A DNA stretch of 32,977 bases, from contig DATFAS010000037.1 in NCBI GenBank assembly GCA_035254305.1, forward strand, positions 1 through 32,977, given 5' to 3'. This document shows positions 1-8,906 of this stretch, in pieces (within the stretch, counting starts at the first letter, position 1; every line of letters starts with the position of its first letter). The notes beneath the pieces are model-generated. The model was not told the origin of the DNA. It was given only the letters and a program-made list of their open reading frames with translations, and made no database searches. Source of the DNA: DATFAS01 sp035254305. Its GTDB lineage: Bacteria > Bacillota > Bacilli > Aneurinibacillales > RAOX-1. Made by a program: the position numbers and the translations under genes.

Positions 1-974
1 GGATTGAATTGATCCGTCTTCTAAAGAATCACCCACAAGCCAAGATTGAATCATTATTCGCGAGCTCCCAAGCGGGGAATGAATTAACAGATGTATTTCC
101 CCATCTTTTAAATATTGCTCATTATTCATTAGAAGAAATTAATATAGAGAAAACTGCAGAATGGGTCTTTATCGCCACGCCCTCGGGGATTAGCAGTAAG
201 CTAGTACCGGGGCTTCTTCGTTCAGGACGCAAAGTGATTGATATTTCTGGAGATTTCCGTCTTCCAGGTGAAACATATAAGAAATGGTATGGGAAAGAAC
301 CGGCCGAGGATCAGTATCTTAATCAAGCGGTTTACGGGTTACCCGAGTGGTTCTCAGAACAAATTAAGCAGGCGCAGCTTCTTTCTAATCCAGGATGTTA
401 TCCTACAGCGGCATCACTAGGTTTAGCACCAGTCATGCCGTACATTGATCCGAAATCCATCATTATTGATGCTAAATCGGGAGTGTCAGGTGCAGGAAGA
501 GGAGTTAATCTTGGGACACATTATGGCGAAGTGAACGAGAATATCCACGCTTATAAAGTAGGAAAACATCAACACACACCAGAAATCGAGCAGACATTAA
601 GTCGAATCAGTGGGGAAGAGACCATCATTTCCTTTACCCCTCATCTTGTTCCAATGACACGTGGGATTCTTTGTACAACTTACGCAACGATTACTAAAGA
701 CACGAATTTCCAAGAACTATATGAACAAACCTACGAGAGTAAACCATTCGTCCGTGTTCGCCCACAAGGCAGCTATCCGAAGACGAAGGAAGTGCTGGGT
801 TCCAACTATTGCGATATCGCTGTGCATGTAGATCCAAGAACGAATCGATTGGTTATTCTATCCGTGATTGACAATGTGGTGAAAGGCGCTGCAGGTCAGG
901 CAGTACAGAATATGAATTTAATGGCGGGTCTTGATGAGACAACAGGTCTAACATTTAGCCCGGTTTATCCATAA
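1..974 (+). CDS. argC: N-acetyl-gamma-glutamyl-phosphate reductase, 5' end cut by window edge
   Basis: NADPH-dependent reductase that converts N-acetylglutamyl phosphate to N-acetylglutamate semialdehyde, the third step of arginine synthesis, in the cytoplasm. The frame is open from base 3 with no stop upstream, and the first visible residues (IELIRLL) fit the end of the N-terminal Rossmann motif. About 20-25 residues of the usual ~345 therefore lie outside the window, and the TTG at position 9 is not the real start. The active-site signature SNPGCYPTA is present, with the catalytic cysteine codon at 396-398, and a HTPEIEQ segment lies in the C-terminal catalytic half. argB follows after 18 nt. 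The argJ gene expected next in Bacillales is missing. Any ArgR operator and promoter of the operon lie upstream, out of view. Confidence 0.97.
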   Translation, partial: IELIRLLKNHPQAKIESLFASSQAGNELTDVFPHLLNIAHYSLEEINIEKTAEWVFIATPSGISSKLVPGLLRSGRKVIDISGDFRLPGETYKKWYGKEPAEDQYLNQAVYGLPEWFSEQIKQAQLLSNPGCYPTAASLGLAPVMPYIDPKSIIIDAKSGVSGAGRGVNLGTHYGEVNENIHAYKVGKHQHTPEIEQTLSRISGEETIISFTPHLVPMTRGILCTTYATITKDTNFQELYEQTYESKPFVRVRPQGSYPKTKEVLGSNYCDIAVHVDPRTNRLVILSVIDNVVKGAAGQAVQNMNLMAGLDETTGLTFSPVYP

Positions 975-992
975 AGAAGGAGAGACAAGAAC

Positions 993-1742
993 ATGTTTGT
1001 ACTGAAGTGTGGAGGAAGTACACTAGATGCCCTGCCGGCATCATTCTACGAAGAACTCATTCAATTGAAAAAGGACGGATTCGATCCCATCATCGTTCAC
1101 GGGGGAGGCCCTGCCATCTCACAAACTTTGAAGTCCTTGCAGATTGAACCTCATTTTATTGATGGGCTACGTGTGACAGATGAGGCTACACTTCAGGTAG
1201 TCGAGATGGTACTAATTGGACAGACCAATAAGCAGATCGTCAAAAGCCTTCAAGGTATAGGATTTGGACTTAGTGGGATGGATGGAAACCTAATTACAGC
1301 CGAACAAAAGGAAGGACCTTACGGTTATGTCGGTGAGATCAATACTGTGAAGCCTGAGATCATTAAGCAAATCAGCGATATGGGCTACATACCTGTCATT
1401 GCGCCACTGGGCATTGATGGGCAAGGGCAATCCTATAATATTAACGCTGATACGGCAGCTGGGGCTGTTGCATCAGCACTTGGGGTGGAACAGCTGATCG
1501 TTGTAACGGATGTACCTGGGGTCATGGAGAATGGAAAAGTACTACCAGAGTTAACGGTGGAAAAAGTCAATCAACTCATTGAAAATGGTGTCATAACCGG
1601 AGGAATGATTCCAAAGGTAAAAGCAGCTATGGACGCCCTGCAAGCGGCAGACCAGGTGGTCATCATTGACCAGTCGAATCTTGTTGCAGCAGTGAATAAG
1701 CAAGAGGTTGGAACAAAAATCGTGGGAAAGGTGGAGAGATAA
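993..1742 (+). CDS. argB: Acetylglutamate kinase
   Basis: Phosphorylates N-acetylglutamate with ATP, the second step of arginine synthesis; cytoplasmic amino-acid kinase family. The 249-residue product has the glycine-rich KCGGS start (residues 5-9), the substrate loop VHGGGP (~36-41), and the ITGGMIPK lysine segment near residue 201-208. It starts directly at the catalytic fold without the extra N-terminal helix known from arginine-inhibited kinases, so it resembles the short, usually arginine-insensitive class; this is inference from length. The ATG has an AGGAGA ribosome binding site about 10 nt upstream. Its stop overlaps the argD start by one base (TAATG), implying translational coupling. 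Confidence 0.97.
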   Translation: MFVLKCGGSTLDALPASFYEELIQLKKDGFDPIIVHGGGPAISQTLKSLQIEPHFIDGLRVTDEATLQVVEMVLIGQTNKQIVKSLQGIGFGLSGMDGNLITAEQKEGPYGYVGEINTVKPEIIKQISDMGYIPVIAPLGIDGQGQSYNINADTAAGAVASALGVEQLIVVTDVPGVMENGKVLPELTVEKVNQLIENGVITGGMIPKVKAAMDALQAADQVVIIDQSNLVAAVNKQEVGTKIVGKVER

Positions 1743-2875
1743 TGAGCAGCAGCTTGTTTCCGAATTATGGCAGATGGCCGATTTCTATTGTAAAAGGTGA
1801 AGGCAATTATTTATACGATTCAGAAGGAAAACGATACTTGGATCTTGTTTCGGGAATCGCCGTCACTTCTTTGGGGAATGTCCCACCACGGGTCAAGGCG
1901 AAGGTTGCTGAGCAGCTTGATACGCTATGGCATTGCTCGAATCTATTCCACATACCTATCCAAGAAGAACTTGCCAATAAATTAACTTCCATTAGCTGTG
2001 CGGATCGTGTATTTTTCTGCAACAGTGGAGCAGAAGCGAATGAAGCAGCCATTAAGCTGGCTAGAAAATATGGAAATGAAAAGGGCAAATATGAAGTCAT
2101 TACCTTCCAGCAGTCCTTCCATGGGCGCACGTTAGCCACGTTAACGGCGACAGGCCAGGATAAGGTGAAGATCGGCTTTAGCCCACTTCCTGAGGGCTTC
2201 AAGACTGTCCCTTACAATGATATTCAGGCGCTTAAAGAAGCGATTTCAGATAAAACCTGTGCCATCATGTTAGAGATGATCCAAGGCGAGGGTGGAGTTC
2301 ACCCAGCAGATCCAGAGTGGATACAGGAAACGGTTCAACTTTGCAAAGAAAATGGACTCCTGCTCATCGTTGATGAGGTGCAAACAGGTGTCGGTCGGAC
2401 AGGAAAATGGTTCGCCTATGAACATTATGGAATTGAACCAGATATCATTACACTAGCAAAAGGATTAGGAAGCGGAATTGCGATTGGCGCTATGATGGCG
2501 AAGGAATTTCTTGCAGATGTATTTGGGCCAGGATCACATGGGTCTACATTCGGAGGAAATCCGATCGCGTCAGCAGCAGGTGTGGCAACTTTAGAAGTGA
2601 TTGAAGGACTTCTTCAGGAAATCACGGAAAAAGGAGACTATATCCAATCCAAACTAGGCGGCAGAGGGAAAGGATTAATTATCGGGGTGGAGTTTGATTT
2701 TGAGGTAGCCCCAATGCTAGTTAAGCTTCGTGAGGAAGGGATCCTAGCTCTTCAGGCAGGGCCGAAGGTATTGCGGATTCTTCCACCTTTTACAATCACT
2801 AAAGAGGAAATGGACTATGCCATTGAAAAAATAGAAAAGGCGGTCCAAGAACATAAAGGAGCGGTTGGAATATGA
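1742..2875 (+). CDS. argD: Acetylornithine aminotransferase
   Basis: PLP-dependent class III aminotransferase that converts N-acetylglutamate semialdehyde to N-acetylornithine. Visible family marks are the NSGAEANEAAIKLAR phosphate-binding segment (~95-109), the LIVDEVQTGVGRTG motif with the PLP-contacting aspartate, the Schiff-base lysine in ITLAKGLGSG, and STFGGNP. At 377 residues it is a little short. The loss sits between YIQSKL and GGRGKGLIIG (about residue 300), where relatives carry roughly 15 more residues. The usual GHxHP motif near residue 40 reads LGNVPP. All catalytic residues remain, so it is probably functional. It overlaps argB by 1 nt and carA by 4 nt (ATGA). Confidence 0.95.
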   Translation: MSSSLFPNYGRWPISIVKGEGNYLYDSEGKRYLDLVSGIAVTSLGNVPPRVKAKVAEQLDTLWHCSNLFHIPIQEELANKLTSISCADRVFFCNSGAEANEAAIKLARKYGNEKGKYEVITFQQSFHGRTLATLTATGQDKVKIGFSPLPEGFKTVPYNDIQALKEAISDKTCAIMLEMIQGEGGVHPADPEWIQETVQLCKENGLLLIVDEVQTGVGRTGKWFAYEHYGIEPDIITLAKGLGSGIAIGAMMAKEFLADVFGPGSHGSTFGGNPIASAAGVATLEVIEGLLQEITEKGDYIQSKLGGRGKGLIIGVEFDFEVAPMLVKLREEGILALQAGPKVLRILPPFTITKEEMDYAIEKIEKAVQEHKGAVGI

Positions 2876-3936
2876 AAGGCTACATTGTACTGAGTACGGG
2901 GGATATTTTTGAAGGCGAGCTATTTGGAGATCAGCGGGGTTGCAGCGGCGAGCTTGTTTTTAATACCGGAATGACGGGCTATCAAGAAGTGCTAACAGAT
3001 CCTTCGTATGCAGGACAAATTGTGACCTTTACGTATCCATTGATTGGAAATTACGGGGTGAATATGTTAGATGACGAAAGTATTCGTCCTGTTTGTACAG
3101 GATTAGTGGTTGGGAACCTTTGCCAGACTCCTAGCCATTATCAGTCGAATAACACATTATCTGAGATCGCGGAGCAATATGGATTGAGCGGTATCGCTGG
3201 AGTGGACACAAGAGCCATTACCCATATCATTCGTGAGCATGGATTGGTTTTTGGAAAAATTACGACGGATCCTAGCGAGCTTGTGCCTACAAAGCCGGCA
3301 ACAGGGCAGGTAGCTGCGGTATCGACGAAAACCAAGACAAAGCATTCAGGGGAAGGCCCACATATTGTGATGTTTGATTTTGGTTATAAAAAGTCGATCC
3401 TCACTGCCCTTCTAGATAAAGGCTGTGCAGTGACCGTCGTTCCATATAATACGAACTTCAAAGAGGTTGCAGAGCTTAATCCAGATGGGATTATGCTAAC
3501 GAATGGACCTGGGGATCCGAAGGAAATGCTTCCTCATCTCCCAGAGTTGAAGAAAATTATTGAAGCTTATCCGACGTTTGCGATTTGCTTAGGGCATCAG
3601 ATTGTAGCCTTAGCCTATGGTGCCGATACGGATCGTCTGCCATATGGGCACCGTGGGAGCAATCACCCTGTGAAGAATCTGAAAACAGGTAAAGTATACA
3701 TGACATCCCAAAACCATGGCTATATGGTGAAGGAATCTTCCATAAATACGAAATACCTAGAGGTTTCTTATATCAATGTGAACGATAAATCAGTAGAGGG
3801 ACTTACTCATCGATATCTCCCGATCTCAACCGTTCAGTTCCATCCGGAGGCACATCCGGGGCCAAGTGACACCGATCCATTGTTTACGGAATTTATTCAG
3901 CAATGCCAAGCTATAGGAGAAAAGAATTATGCCTAA
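2872..3936 (+). CDS. carA: Carbamoyl-phosphate synthase small (glutaminase) chain
   Basis: Hydrolyses glutamine and passes ammonia to CarB for carbamoyl phosphate synthesis. The 354 residues fit the family. The N-terminal CPSase small-chain domain covers about 1-145 and the class I glutamine amidotransferase domain about 170-350. The nucleophile is Cys239 in ICLGHQ, and the His324/Glu326 pair lies in FHPEAHPG. Being inside an arginine operon next to argF suggests this is the arginine-devoted enzyme, while Bacillales usually carry a second copy (pyrAA/pyrAB) in the pyrimidine operon; that copy would be elsewhere. The start overlaps the argD stop by 4 nt and the stop overlaps carB by 8 nt. Confidence 0.97.
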   Translation: MKGYIVLSTGDIFEGELFGDQRGCSGELVFNTGMTGYQEVLTDPSYAGQIVTFTYPLIGNYGVNMLDDESIRPVCTGLVVGNLCQTPSHYQSNNTLSEIAEQYGLSGIAGVDTRAITHIIREHGLVFGKITTDPSELVPTKPATGQVAAVSTKTKTKHSGEGPHIVMFDFGYKKSILTALLDKGCAVTVVPYNTNFKEVAELNPDGIMLTNGPGDPKEMLPHLPELKKIIEAYPTFAICLGHQIVALAYGADTDRLPYGHRGSNHPVKNLKTGKVYMTSQNHGYMVKESSINTKYLEVSYINVNDKSVEGLTHRYLPISTVQFHPEAHPGPSDTDPLFTEFIQQCQAIGEKNYA

Positions 3937-6900
3937 ATTTGAACACATCAAGAAAATACTTGTCATAGGCTCAGGGCCGATCATTATTGGTCAGGCGGCT
4001 GAGTTTGACTATGCCGGAGCCCAAGCATGCCTTGCCTTGAAGGAAGAAGGAATCGAGGTTGTGCTGGTCAACAATAATCCGGCAACCATTATGACGGATG
4101 AAGAAGTAGCAGATAAAATTTATATGGAACCCCTAACGGTTGCCTCTTTAGAAGCGATCATTGCCAAGGAACGTCCAGATGGAATTCTCCCTACACTGGG
4201 TGGGCAGACTGGTCTGAATCTAGCGGTAGAGCTTGCGGATGCTGGAATTATCGAACGCTATAATGTTCGACTATTAGGGACTCCTCTAGACACGATCAAA
4301 AAAGGTGAAGACCGCGAGGAATTCAAGCGGATGATGATCGAAATCGGTGAGCCGGTTCCGGAGAGTAAGACGGTAAATACAGTACAAGAGGCACTGGATT
4401 TTGCTGAGGAGATTGATTATCCTGTTATCGTTCGTCCGGCTTATACTCTTGGTGGATATGGTGGGGGAATTGCAGGTGACGCCGCTGAGCTGCAAGAGGT
4501 AGCCAAGCGAGGAATCGCTGCCAGTCCGATTGAGCAAATTCTGATTGAACGTAGCGTAAAAGGCTGGAAGGAAATTGAGTATGAGGTTATGCGCGATAGT
4601 AATGATACCTGCATTATTGTCTGCAATATGGAAAATCTCGATCCAGTCGGTGTTCATACAGGAGACAGTATTGTAGTTGCCCCATCTCAGACACTAACGG
4701 ATCGCCAGTATCAGATGCTTCGTTCGGTTTCTACCAAAGTCATTCGTGCCCTTGGTGTTGTGGGTGGATGTAACATCCAGATTGCTCTAGATCCTTATAG
4801 TGAGCAATATTATCTCATTGAGGTAAATCCACGAGTAAGCCGTTCTAGTGCGTTAGCGTCTAAGGCTACTGGATATCCCATAGCACGGATTTCCGCTAAA
4901 TTAGCGATTGGGTATCACTTGGATGAAGTGGTCAATCCGATAACTGGTTATACGTACGCAAGCTTCGAGCCTGCGATTGATTATATTGTAACGAAGATCC
5001 CACGTTGGCCGTTCGATAAGTTTCCACAAGCAAATCGTTCACTTGGAACCCAGATGAAGGCAACGGGTGAAGTGATGTCGTTAGATCGAAATTTTGAAGC
5101 TTCCTTACTCAAGGGGATTCGTTCCCTAGAAATCGGTGTGCACCACCTACAGCTAGAATTGAATTTAACGGATGAGGAATTAGCTGAGGGAATCGTTGAA
5201 GCTACGGATACCCGCATTTTCTTAGTGGCAGAAGCTATGAGACGGGGAATGACGGTAGAGCAGATTCACGCAAAGACAGAAATTGATCCGTTCTTCCTCT
5301 ATTCAATTGAAAAAATTGTTCAAATCGAAAAACAACTAGCTAGCTATTCTTGGGCCACAGTTCCTGAAGAATTATTGAAGGAAGCCAAGCTGCGAGGCTT
5401 TGCGGATGTTACCTTGAAGGAAATGTATCAAATTTCTCTAGATGATGTTCGAAATCGTTGGAAACAGCTAGGATGGGCTCCAAGCTATAAACTGGTTGAT
5501 ACATGTGCAGCTGAGTTTGTTGCGGCAACCCCTTACTATTACTCTACCTGGCAGGGTAGAGATGAAGTGAAGGTATCAGAAGGAAAGAAAAAAGTTCTCG
5601 TACTAGGCTCAGGTCCGATTCGGATTGGGCAGGGGATTGAATTCGACTATTGTTCCGTTCATGCGGCCAAATCTCTTAAACGACTTGGTATCGAAGCAGT
5701 TGTTATCAATAATAATCCGGAAACAGTTAGTACAGACTTCAATACTGCAGACCAACTCTACTTCGAGCCACTTGCTTTAGAAGATGTGTTGAATGTAGTT
5801 GAGAAGGAGCAAGTAGATGGGGTGATGGTGCAGTTTGGAGGACAGACTGCAGTTAACCTAGCAGACCCATTAAGTCAAATGGGCGTGCAAATCTATGGAA
5901 CATCCGTGTCATCGATTGACATGGTGGAGGATCGGGATCTATTCTATCAATTATTGAAAAAGCTAGACATTCCACATATCCCAGGAATTAGTGTAAATAG
6001 TGAGCAAGAGGCTATCAACGCGGCAGTGAAGCTAGAATATCCCGTACTTGTTCGCCCTTCCTATGTTATTGGAGGACGTGGTATGGTGGTATTAAATAAT
6101 ACGGAAGAGCTGGTTTCTTACTTACAAGAAACAACCTTCTCCTTCCCATTGCTTGTTGATAAGTATATTTCCGGGATGGAAGTAGAAGTTGATGCAATCT
6201 GTGATGGGGAACAGGTTCTTGTCCCTGGAATTTTCCAGCATGTAGAACGTGCAGGGGTACACTCGGGGGACAGTATGGCAATCTTCCCAGCACCATCGCT
6301 TAATGAACTGCAGAAAGCTACGATTACACGCTATACAGAAGATATTGCCCGAGAAATCAAAGCCAAAGGCTTAATTAATATACAGCTAGTTATTGCAGGA
6401 GAACGGATTTACGTGCTTGAGGTGAATCCTCGTGCATCCCGTACGGTACCAATTATTAGTAAAATTACTGGCGTACCGATGGTGGAACTTGCGGTGAAGG
6501 CTCAATTAGGGCAAAAGCTTGAATCCACTGGATTGCTTGCAGATATTCCATTCTTTGCGGTGAAGGGGCCTGTATTTTCTACCGTGAAGCTAAGTGGGGT
6601 AGATCCTGCACTTGGACCGGAGATGAAATCTACAGGAGAAGTAATCGGCCTTTCGTATCAAATTCAAACCGCACTAGGGAAAGCCCTTCATTGGAAGGAA
6701 GGAATATGCCAGCCGCTTGAAACAGGTGATGCTCTCTTTATTTCCTTATCTGATGGTGCGAAGGAAGAAATGAAAGGGAAGCTTTCTGCTTTATCAGGTT
6801 TGAAGATTCTTGCCACACCAGGAACAGCAGCTTATTTGCAACAACATGGTTTAGCAGTGGAGGCAGTCTTAACCAAGGCAGCGCAAGTGAAGGAATGGCA

Positions 6901-7120
6901 TCAAACAACAGAGATCAAAGCGATTCTAAATACCCCGACTGTCGGTAATAAACAAGGCCGATTCGGGTTTGAACTAAGACAGGTTGCCGTGCAACTAAAT
7001 ATTCCTTGCTTCACTTCGCTTGATACGTTCCAATCCTATCTGCAGGTGAAGGCGGGAAATGTTAGTGATCCGCTGGATCTGAATGTTTATTTACAGCAAA
7101 AGGAGCGTGTACAGATATGA
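3929..7120 (+). CDS. carB: Carbamoyl-phosphate synthase large chain
   Basis: Synthesises carbamoyl phosphate from bicarbonate, ammonia and two ATP, feeding ArgF. The 1063-residue protein shows the expected duplication. The first synthetase half (about 1-400) begins with VIGSGPIIIGQAAEFDYAG, and the second (about 550-930) begins with the matching VLGSGPIRIGQGIEFDYC. Each half carries an ATP-grasp segment (TLGGYGGG and VIGGRGM). The MGS-like regulatory domain is at about 935-1055 (LKILATPGTAAYL). B. subtilis arginine-specific CarB is somewhat shorter (about 1030 residues, from memory), so the full C-terminal domain here is worth noting. It overlaps carA by 8 nt and argF by 4 nt. No frameshift is seen. 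Confidence 0.97.
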   Translation: MPKFEHIKKILVIGSGPIIIGQAAEFDYAGAQACLALKEEGIEVVLVNNNPATIMTDEEVADKIYMEPLTVASLEAIIAKERPDGILPTLGGQTGLNLAVELADAGIIERYNVRLLGTPLDTIKKGEDREEFKRMMIEIGEPVPESKTVNTVQEALDFAEEIDYPVIVRPAYTLGGYGGGIAGDAAELQEVAKRGIAASPIEQILIERSVKGWKEIEYEVMRDSNDTCIIVCNMENLDPVGVHTGDSIVVAPSQTLTDRQYQMLRSVSTKVIRALGVVGGCNIQIALDPYSEQYYLIEVNPRVSRSSALASKATGYPIARISAKLAIGYHLDEVVNPITGYTYASFEPAIDYIVTKIPRWPFDKFPQANRSLGTQMKATGEVMSLDRNFEASLLKGIRSLEIGVHHLQLELNLTDEELAEGIVEATDTRIFLVAEAMRRGMTVEQIHAKTEIDPFFLYSIEKIVQIEKQLASYSWATVPEELLKEAKLRGFADVTLKEMYQISLDDVRNRWKQLGWAPSYKLVDTCAAEFVAATPYYYSTWQGRDEVKVSEGKKKVLVLGSGPIRIGQGIEFDYCSVHAAKSLKRLGIEAVVINNNPETVSTDFNTADQLYFEPLALEDVLNVVEKEQVDGVMVQFGGQTAVNLADPLSQMGVQIYGTSVSSIDMVEDRDLFYQLLKKLDIPHIPGISVNSEQEAINAAVKLEYPVLVRPSYVIGGRGMVVLNNTEELVSYLQETTFSFPLLVDKYISGMEVEVDAICDGEQVLVPGIFQHVERAGVHSGDSMAIFPAPSLNELQKATITRYTEDIAREIKAKGLINIQLVIAGERIYVLEVNPRASRTVPIISKITGVPMVELAVKAQLGQKLESTGLLADIPFFAVKGPVFSTVKLSGVDPALGPEMKSTGEVIGLSYQIQTALGKALHWKEGICQPLETGDALFISLSDGAKEEMKGKLSALSGLKILATPGTAAYLQQHGLAVEAVLTKAAQVKEWHQTTEIKAILNTPTVGNKQGRFGFELRQVAVQLNIPCFTSLDTFQSYLQVKAGNVSDPLDLNVYLQQKERVQI

Positions 7121-8085
7121 ATTTAGGAACGAAAGCGATAGAGCTTGGAGATAAAATGAATCTAAAGAGAAGAGATTTTCTTTGTTTGGCAGATTTTACT
7201 GCGGAAGAGTTGAGCTATCTATTAGATTTAGCAGCAGAACTGAAGGCTATGCAAAAGGAAGGCGTACCTTACCGTCCGTTAGAGGGTAAGACACTTGGAA
7301 TGATTTTTGAAAAATCGTCTACACGTACGAGAGTTTCTTTCGAGGTGGGGATCTACCAATTGGGCGGACAAGGCATGTTCTTCAGTAACCGTGACCTTCA
7401 AATTGGACGTGGAGAGCCGATCTCGGATACAGCACAGGTAATTTCTCGTTATCTAGATGGAATTATGATTCGGACCTTCGAGCATGAGAAGGTAGAGGAA
7501 TTAGCGAAGTACGCCTCTATTCCAGTGATTAATGGACTAACAGATAAATTCCACCCTTGTCAGATCATGGCGGATTTCCAAACCATTCGTGAGCAGAAGG
7601 GCAGCTTGAAGGGATTAAAATTAGCGTATATTGGGGATGGAAATAACATGTCTCATTCCCTCATGCTTGGCTGCGCGAAGCTAGGCATGGATATCTCCAT
7701 TGCTTCACCTAAGGGTTATATGCCAGCTGAAGATGTAGTGGCATTGGCAAAGACATTTGCCGAACAGACAGGGGTTAAAGTGGTGATTACCGATAGTCCG
7801 GTAGAAGCAGCGACAAATGCTGATGTCATCTATACGGATGTCTGGGCAAGTATGGGGCAAGAGGATGAACAGGCTGAACGGGTGAAAGTATTTGCTCCAT
7901 ATCAAGTAAATACGGCGTTAACCAACTATGCAAATAATGACTATATCTTCATGCATTGTCTACCTGCACACCGTGGGGAAGAGGTTTCGGCTGATGTAAT
8001 CGATGGACCACATTCTGTGATTTTTGATGAAGCAGAGAACAGACTCCATGCGCAAAAGGCTGTTATGGCCGCAATCATGGGTTAA
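7117..8085 (+). CDS. argF: Ornithine carbamoyltransferase
   Basis: Joins carbamoyl phosphate and ornithine to give citrulline. The carbamoyl-phosphate motif SSTRTRVSFE is near residues 68-77, the HPCQIMADFQT ornithine-side motif is near 145, and the catalytic HCLPAHRGEE lies near the C-terminus. The ATG at 7117 overlaps the carB stop (ATGA) and has AGGAGCG upstream, giving 322 residues. A second in-frame ATG at 7156 has TTGGAG before it and would give 309 residues, closer to the start of the conserved domain. Both starts are plausible. It is the last gene of the operon and is followed at once by a strong terminator. Confidence 0.96.
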   Translation: MNLGTKAIELGDKMNLKRRDFLCLADFTAEELSYLLDLAAELKAMQKEGVPYRPLEGKTLGMIFEKSSTRTRVSFEVGIYQLGGQGMFFSNRDLQIGRGEPISDTAQVISRYLDGIMIRTFEHEKVEELAKYASIPVINGLTDKFHPCQIMADFQTIREQKGSLKGLKLAYIGDGNNMSHSLMLGCAKLGMDISIASPKGYMPAEDVVALAKTFAEQTGVKVVITDSPVEAATNADVIYTDVWASMGQEDEQAERVKVFAPYQVNTALTNYANNDYIFMHCLPAHRGEEVSADVIDGPHSVIFDEAENRLHAQKAVMAAIMG

Positions 8086-8100
8086 GTGTATTAGAAAATC

Positions 8101-8136
8101 AAAGCTCAAGAAATTTCGTCTTCTTGAGCTTTTTTC
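8101..8136 (+). terminator. Rho-independent terminator of the argC-argF operon
   Basis: A 12-bp perfect stem (AAAGCTCAAGAA paired with TTCTTGAGCTTT) with an 8-nt loop, running into a T-rich tail, 16 nt after the argF stop. Confidence 0.9.
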
Positions 8137-8321
8137 TATCTAATTTGAAGTCAATTTATTTTTATTATCTTCTCTTCTAGAAATGCTTATTCATCAAGGA
8201 AATGCTTTGGCTAGGAATGTTCATCAAAATTAAAGGAATAACCACCAATTTCCTTTGCTTTTGCCTAGGACATATGATAAATTTATTAGTGTCGCTTGAA
8301 ACACATGGTGCGAAATTCACC

Positions 8322-8350
8322 TTGAATATTTCATCCGAAGATCATACAAT
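8322..8350 (+). promoter_or_regulatory. SigA-type promoter of rnpB
   Basis: TTGAAT (8322-8327), 17-bp spacer, TACAAT (8345-8350). Predicted transcription start is at about 8357, a few bases before the P1 helix of RNase P RNA begins at 8363. The stretch between the argF terminator and this promoter (8137-8321) shows only a weak inverted repeat (AAAGGAA at 8232 and TTCCTTT at 8250) and no gene. Confidence 0.7.
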
Positions 8351-8362
8351 ATTATAACCAAA

Positions 8363-8768
8363 GTAAGGAATGTGGGTAGTCGCTGCTTTTCTAATCGAAA
8401 AGTTGAGGAAAGTCCAGGCTCACCCGGTGCTGTGATGCCCGGAGTGTTCGTGCCCTTCGCAAGGAGGGGTAGCAGTGATGAGCTGCTAACGGCGGGGAAA
8501 ATCACCTAAGGAGTATCTGCTCTATGGGATGAATACCCTGAAAGTGCCACAGTGACGGAGTTCCTTCGGAAACGAAGGAAGTGGAACGAGGTAAACCCCA
8601 TGAGTGAGCAACCCAAATTATGGTAGGGGCACCATCCGGCGGGAAGAAGAACCTAAAGGATGGATCGGTTCGGCTGAATCGATAGTTAAATGACTGCCGC
8701 TTTTCGTACGAGGCTGGCCGCCGATCGAAGTACAAAAAGCACAGAACCTGGCTTACAGCATTCCTTAC
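8363..8768 (+). ncRNA. rnpB: RNase P RNA, Bacillus type (type B)
   Basis: Catalytic RNA of RNase P, which cuts the 5' leader from pre-tRNAs together with RnpA protein. The ends are fixed by a perfect 10-bp P1 helix: GTAAGGAATG (8363-8372) pairs with CATTCCTTAC (8759-8768). Conserved cores are present: GAGGAAAGTCC (8405-8415), the GATGCCCG.AGTGTTCGTGCC region near 8434-8455, GAAAGTGCCACAGTGACG near 8540-8556, GTAAACCCC near 8592, and ACAGAACCTGGCTTACA at 8741-8757. Length is about 406 nt against about 401 for B. subtilis, with matching architecture. The open frames seen on the opposite strand here are spurious. It lies between argF and a tRNA gene with no strong terminator before the tRNA. Confidence 0.97.
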
Positions 8769-8815
8769 TGCCAATTATATATAGATGGTGCTTGTCACCA
8801 CCCGCATTTTTCCAT

Positions 8816-8892
8816 GGCGGTGTAGCTCAGCTGGCTAGAGCGTACGGTTCATACCCGTAAGGTCGGGGGTTCGATCCCCTCCGCCGCTACCA
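8816..8892 (+). tRNA. tRNA-Met (CAT anticodon), elongator type
   Basis: A 77-nt cloverleaf with CCA encoded. The acceptor stem is GGCGGTG with CGCCGCT (G1-T72 wobble). The D arm begins GCTC, the anticodon stem TACGG/CCGTA holds loop TTCATAC, and the T arm is GGGGG-TTCGATC-CCCTC. The sequence is very close to the B. subtilis elongator tRNA-Met as I remember it. It lacks the three G-C pairs flanking the anticodon loop of initiator tRNA and does not resemble tRNA-Ile2(CAT). A weak promoter (TTACAG at 8753, TATATA at 8776, spacer 17) overlaps the 3' end of rnpB. Otherwise it would be read through from rnpB. Confidence 0.96.
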
Positions 8893-8906
8893 TACATAGT
8901 GAACAG

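Noticed and set aside
1807..2202. 131-residue open frame on the minus strand inside argD
   Set aside because: A shadow of the argD reading frame: no start signal, no family resemblance, and argD is intact on the plus strand.
8317..8774. Two open frames on the minus strand over 8317-8505 and 8502-8774
   Set aside because: They lie antisense to the RNase P RNA gene, whose structure and conserved cores explain the sequence; no ribosome binding sites or recognisable protein.
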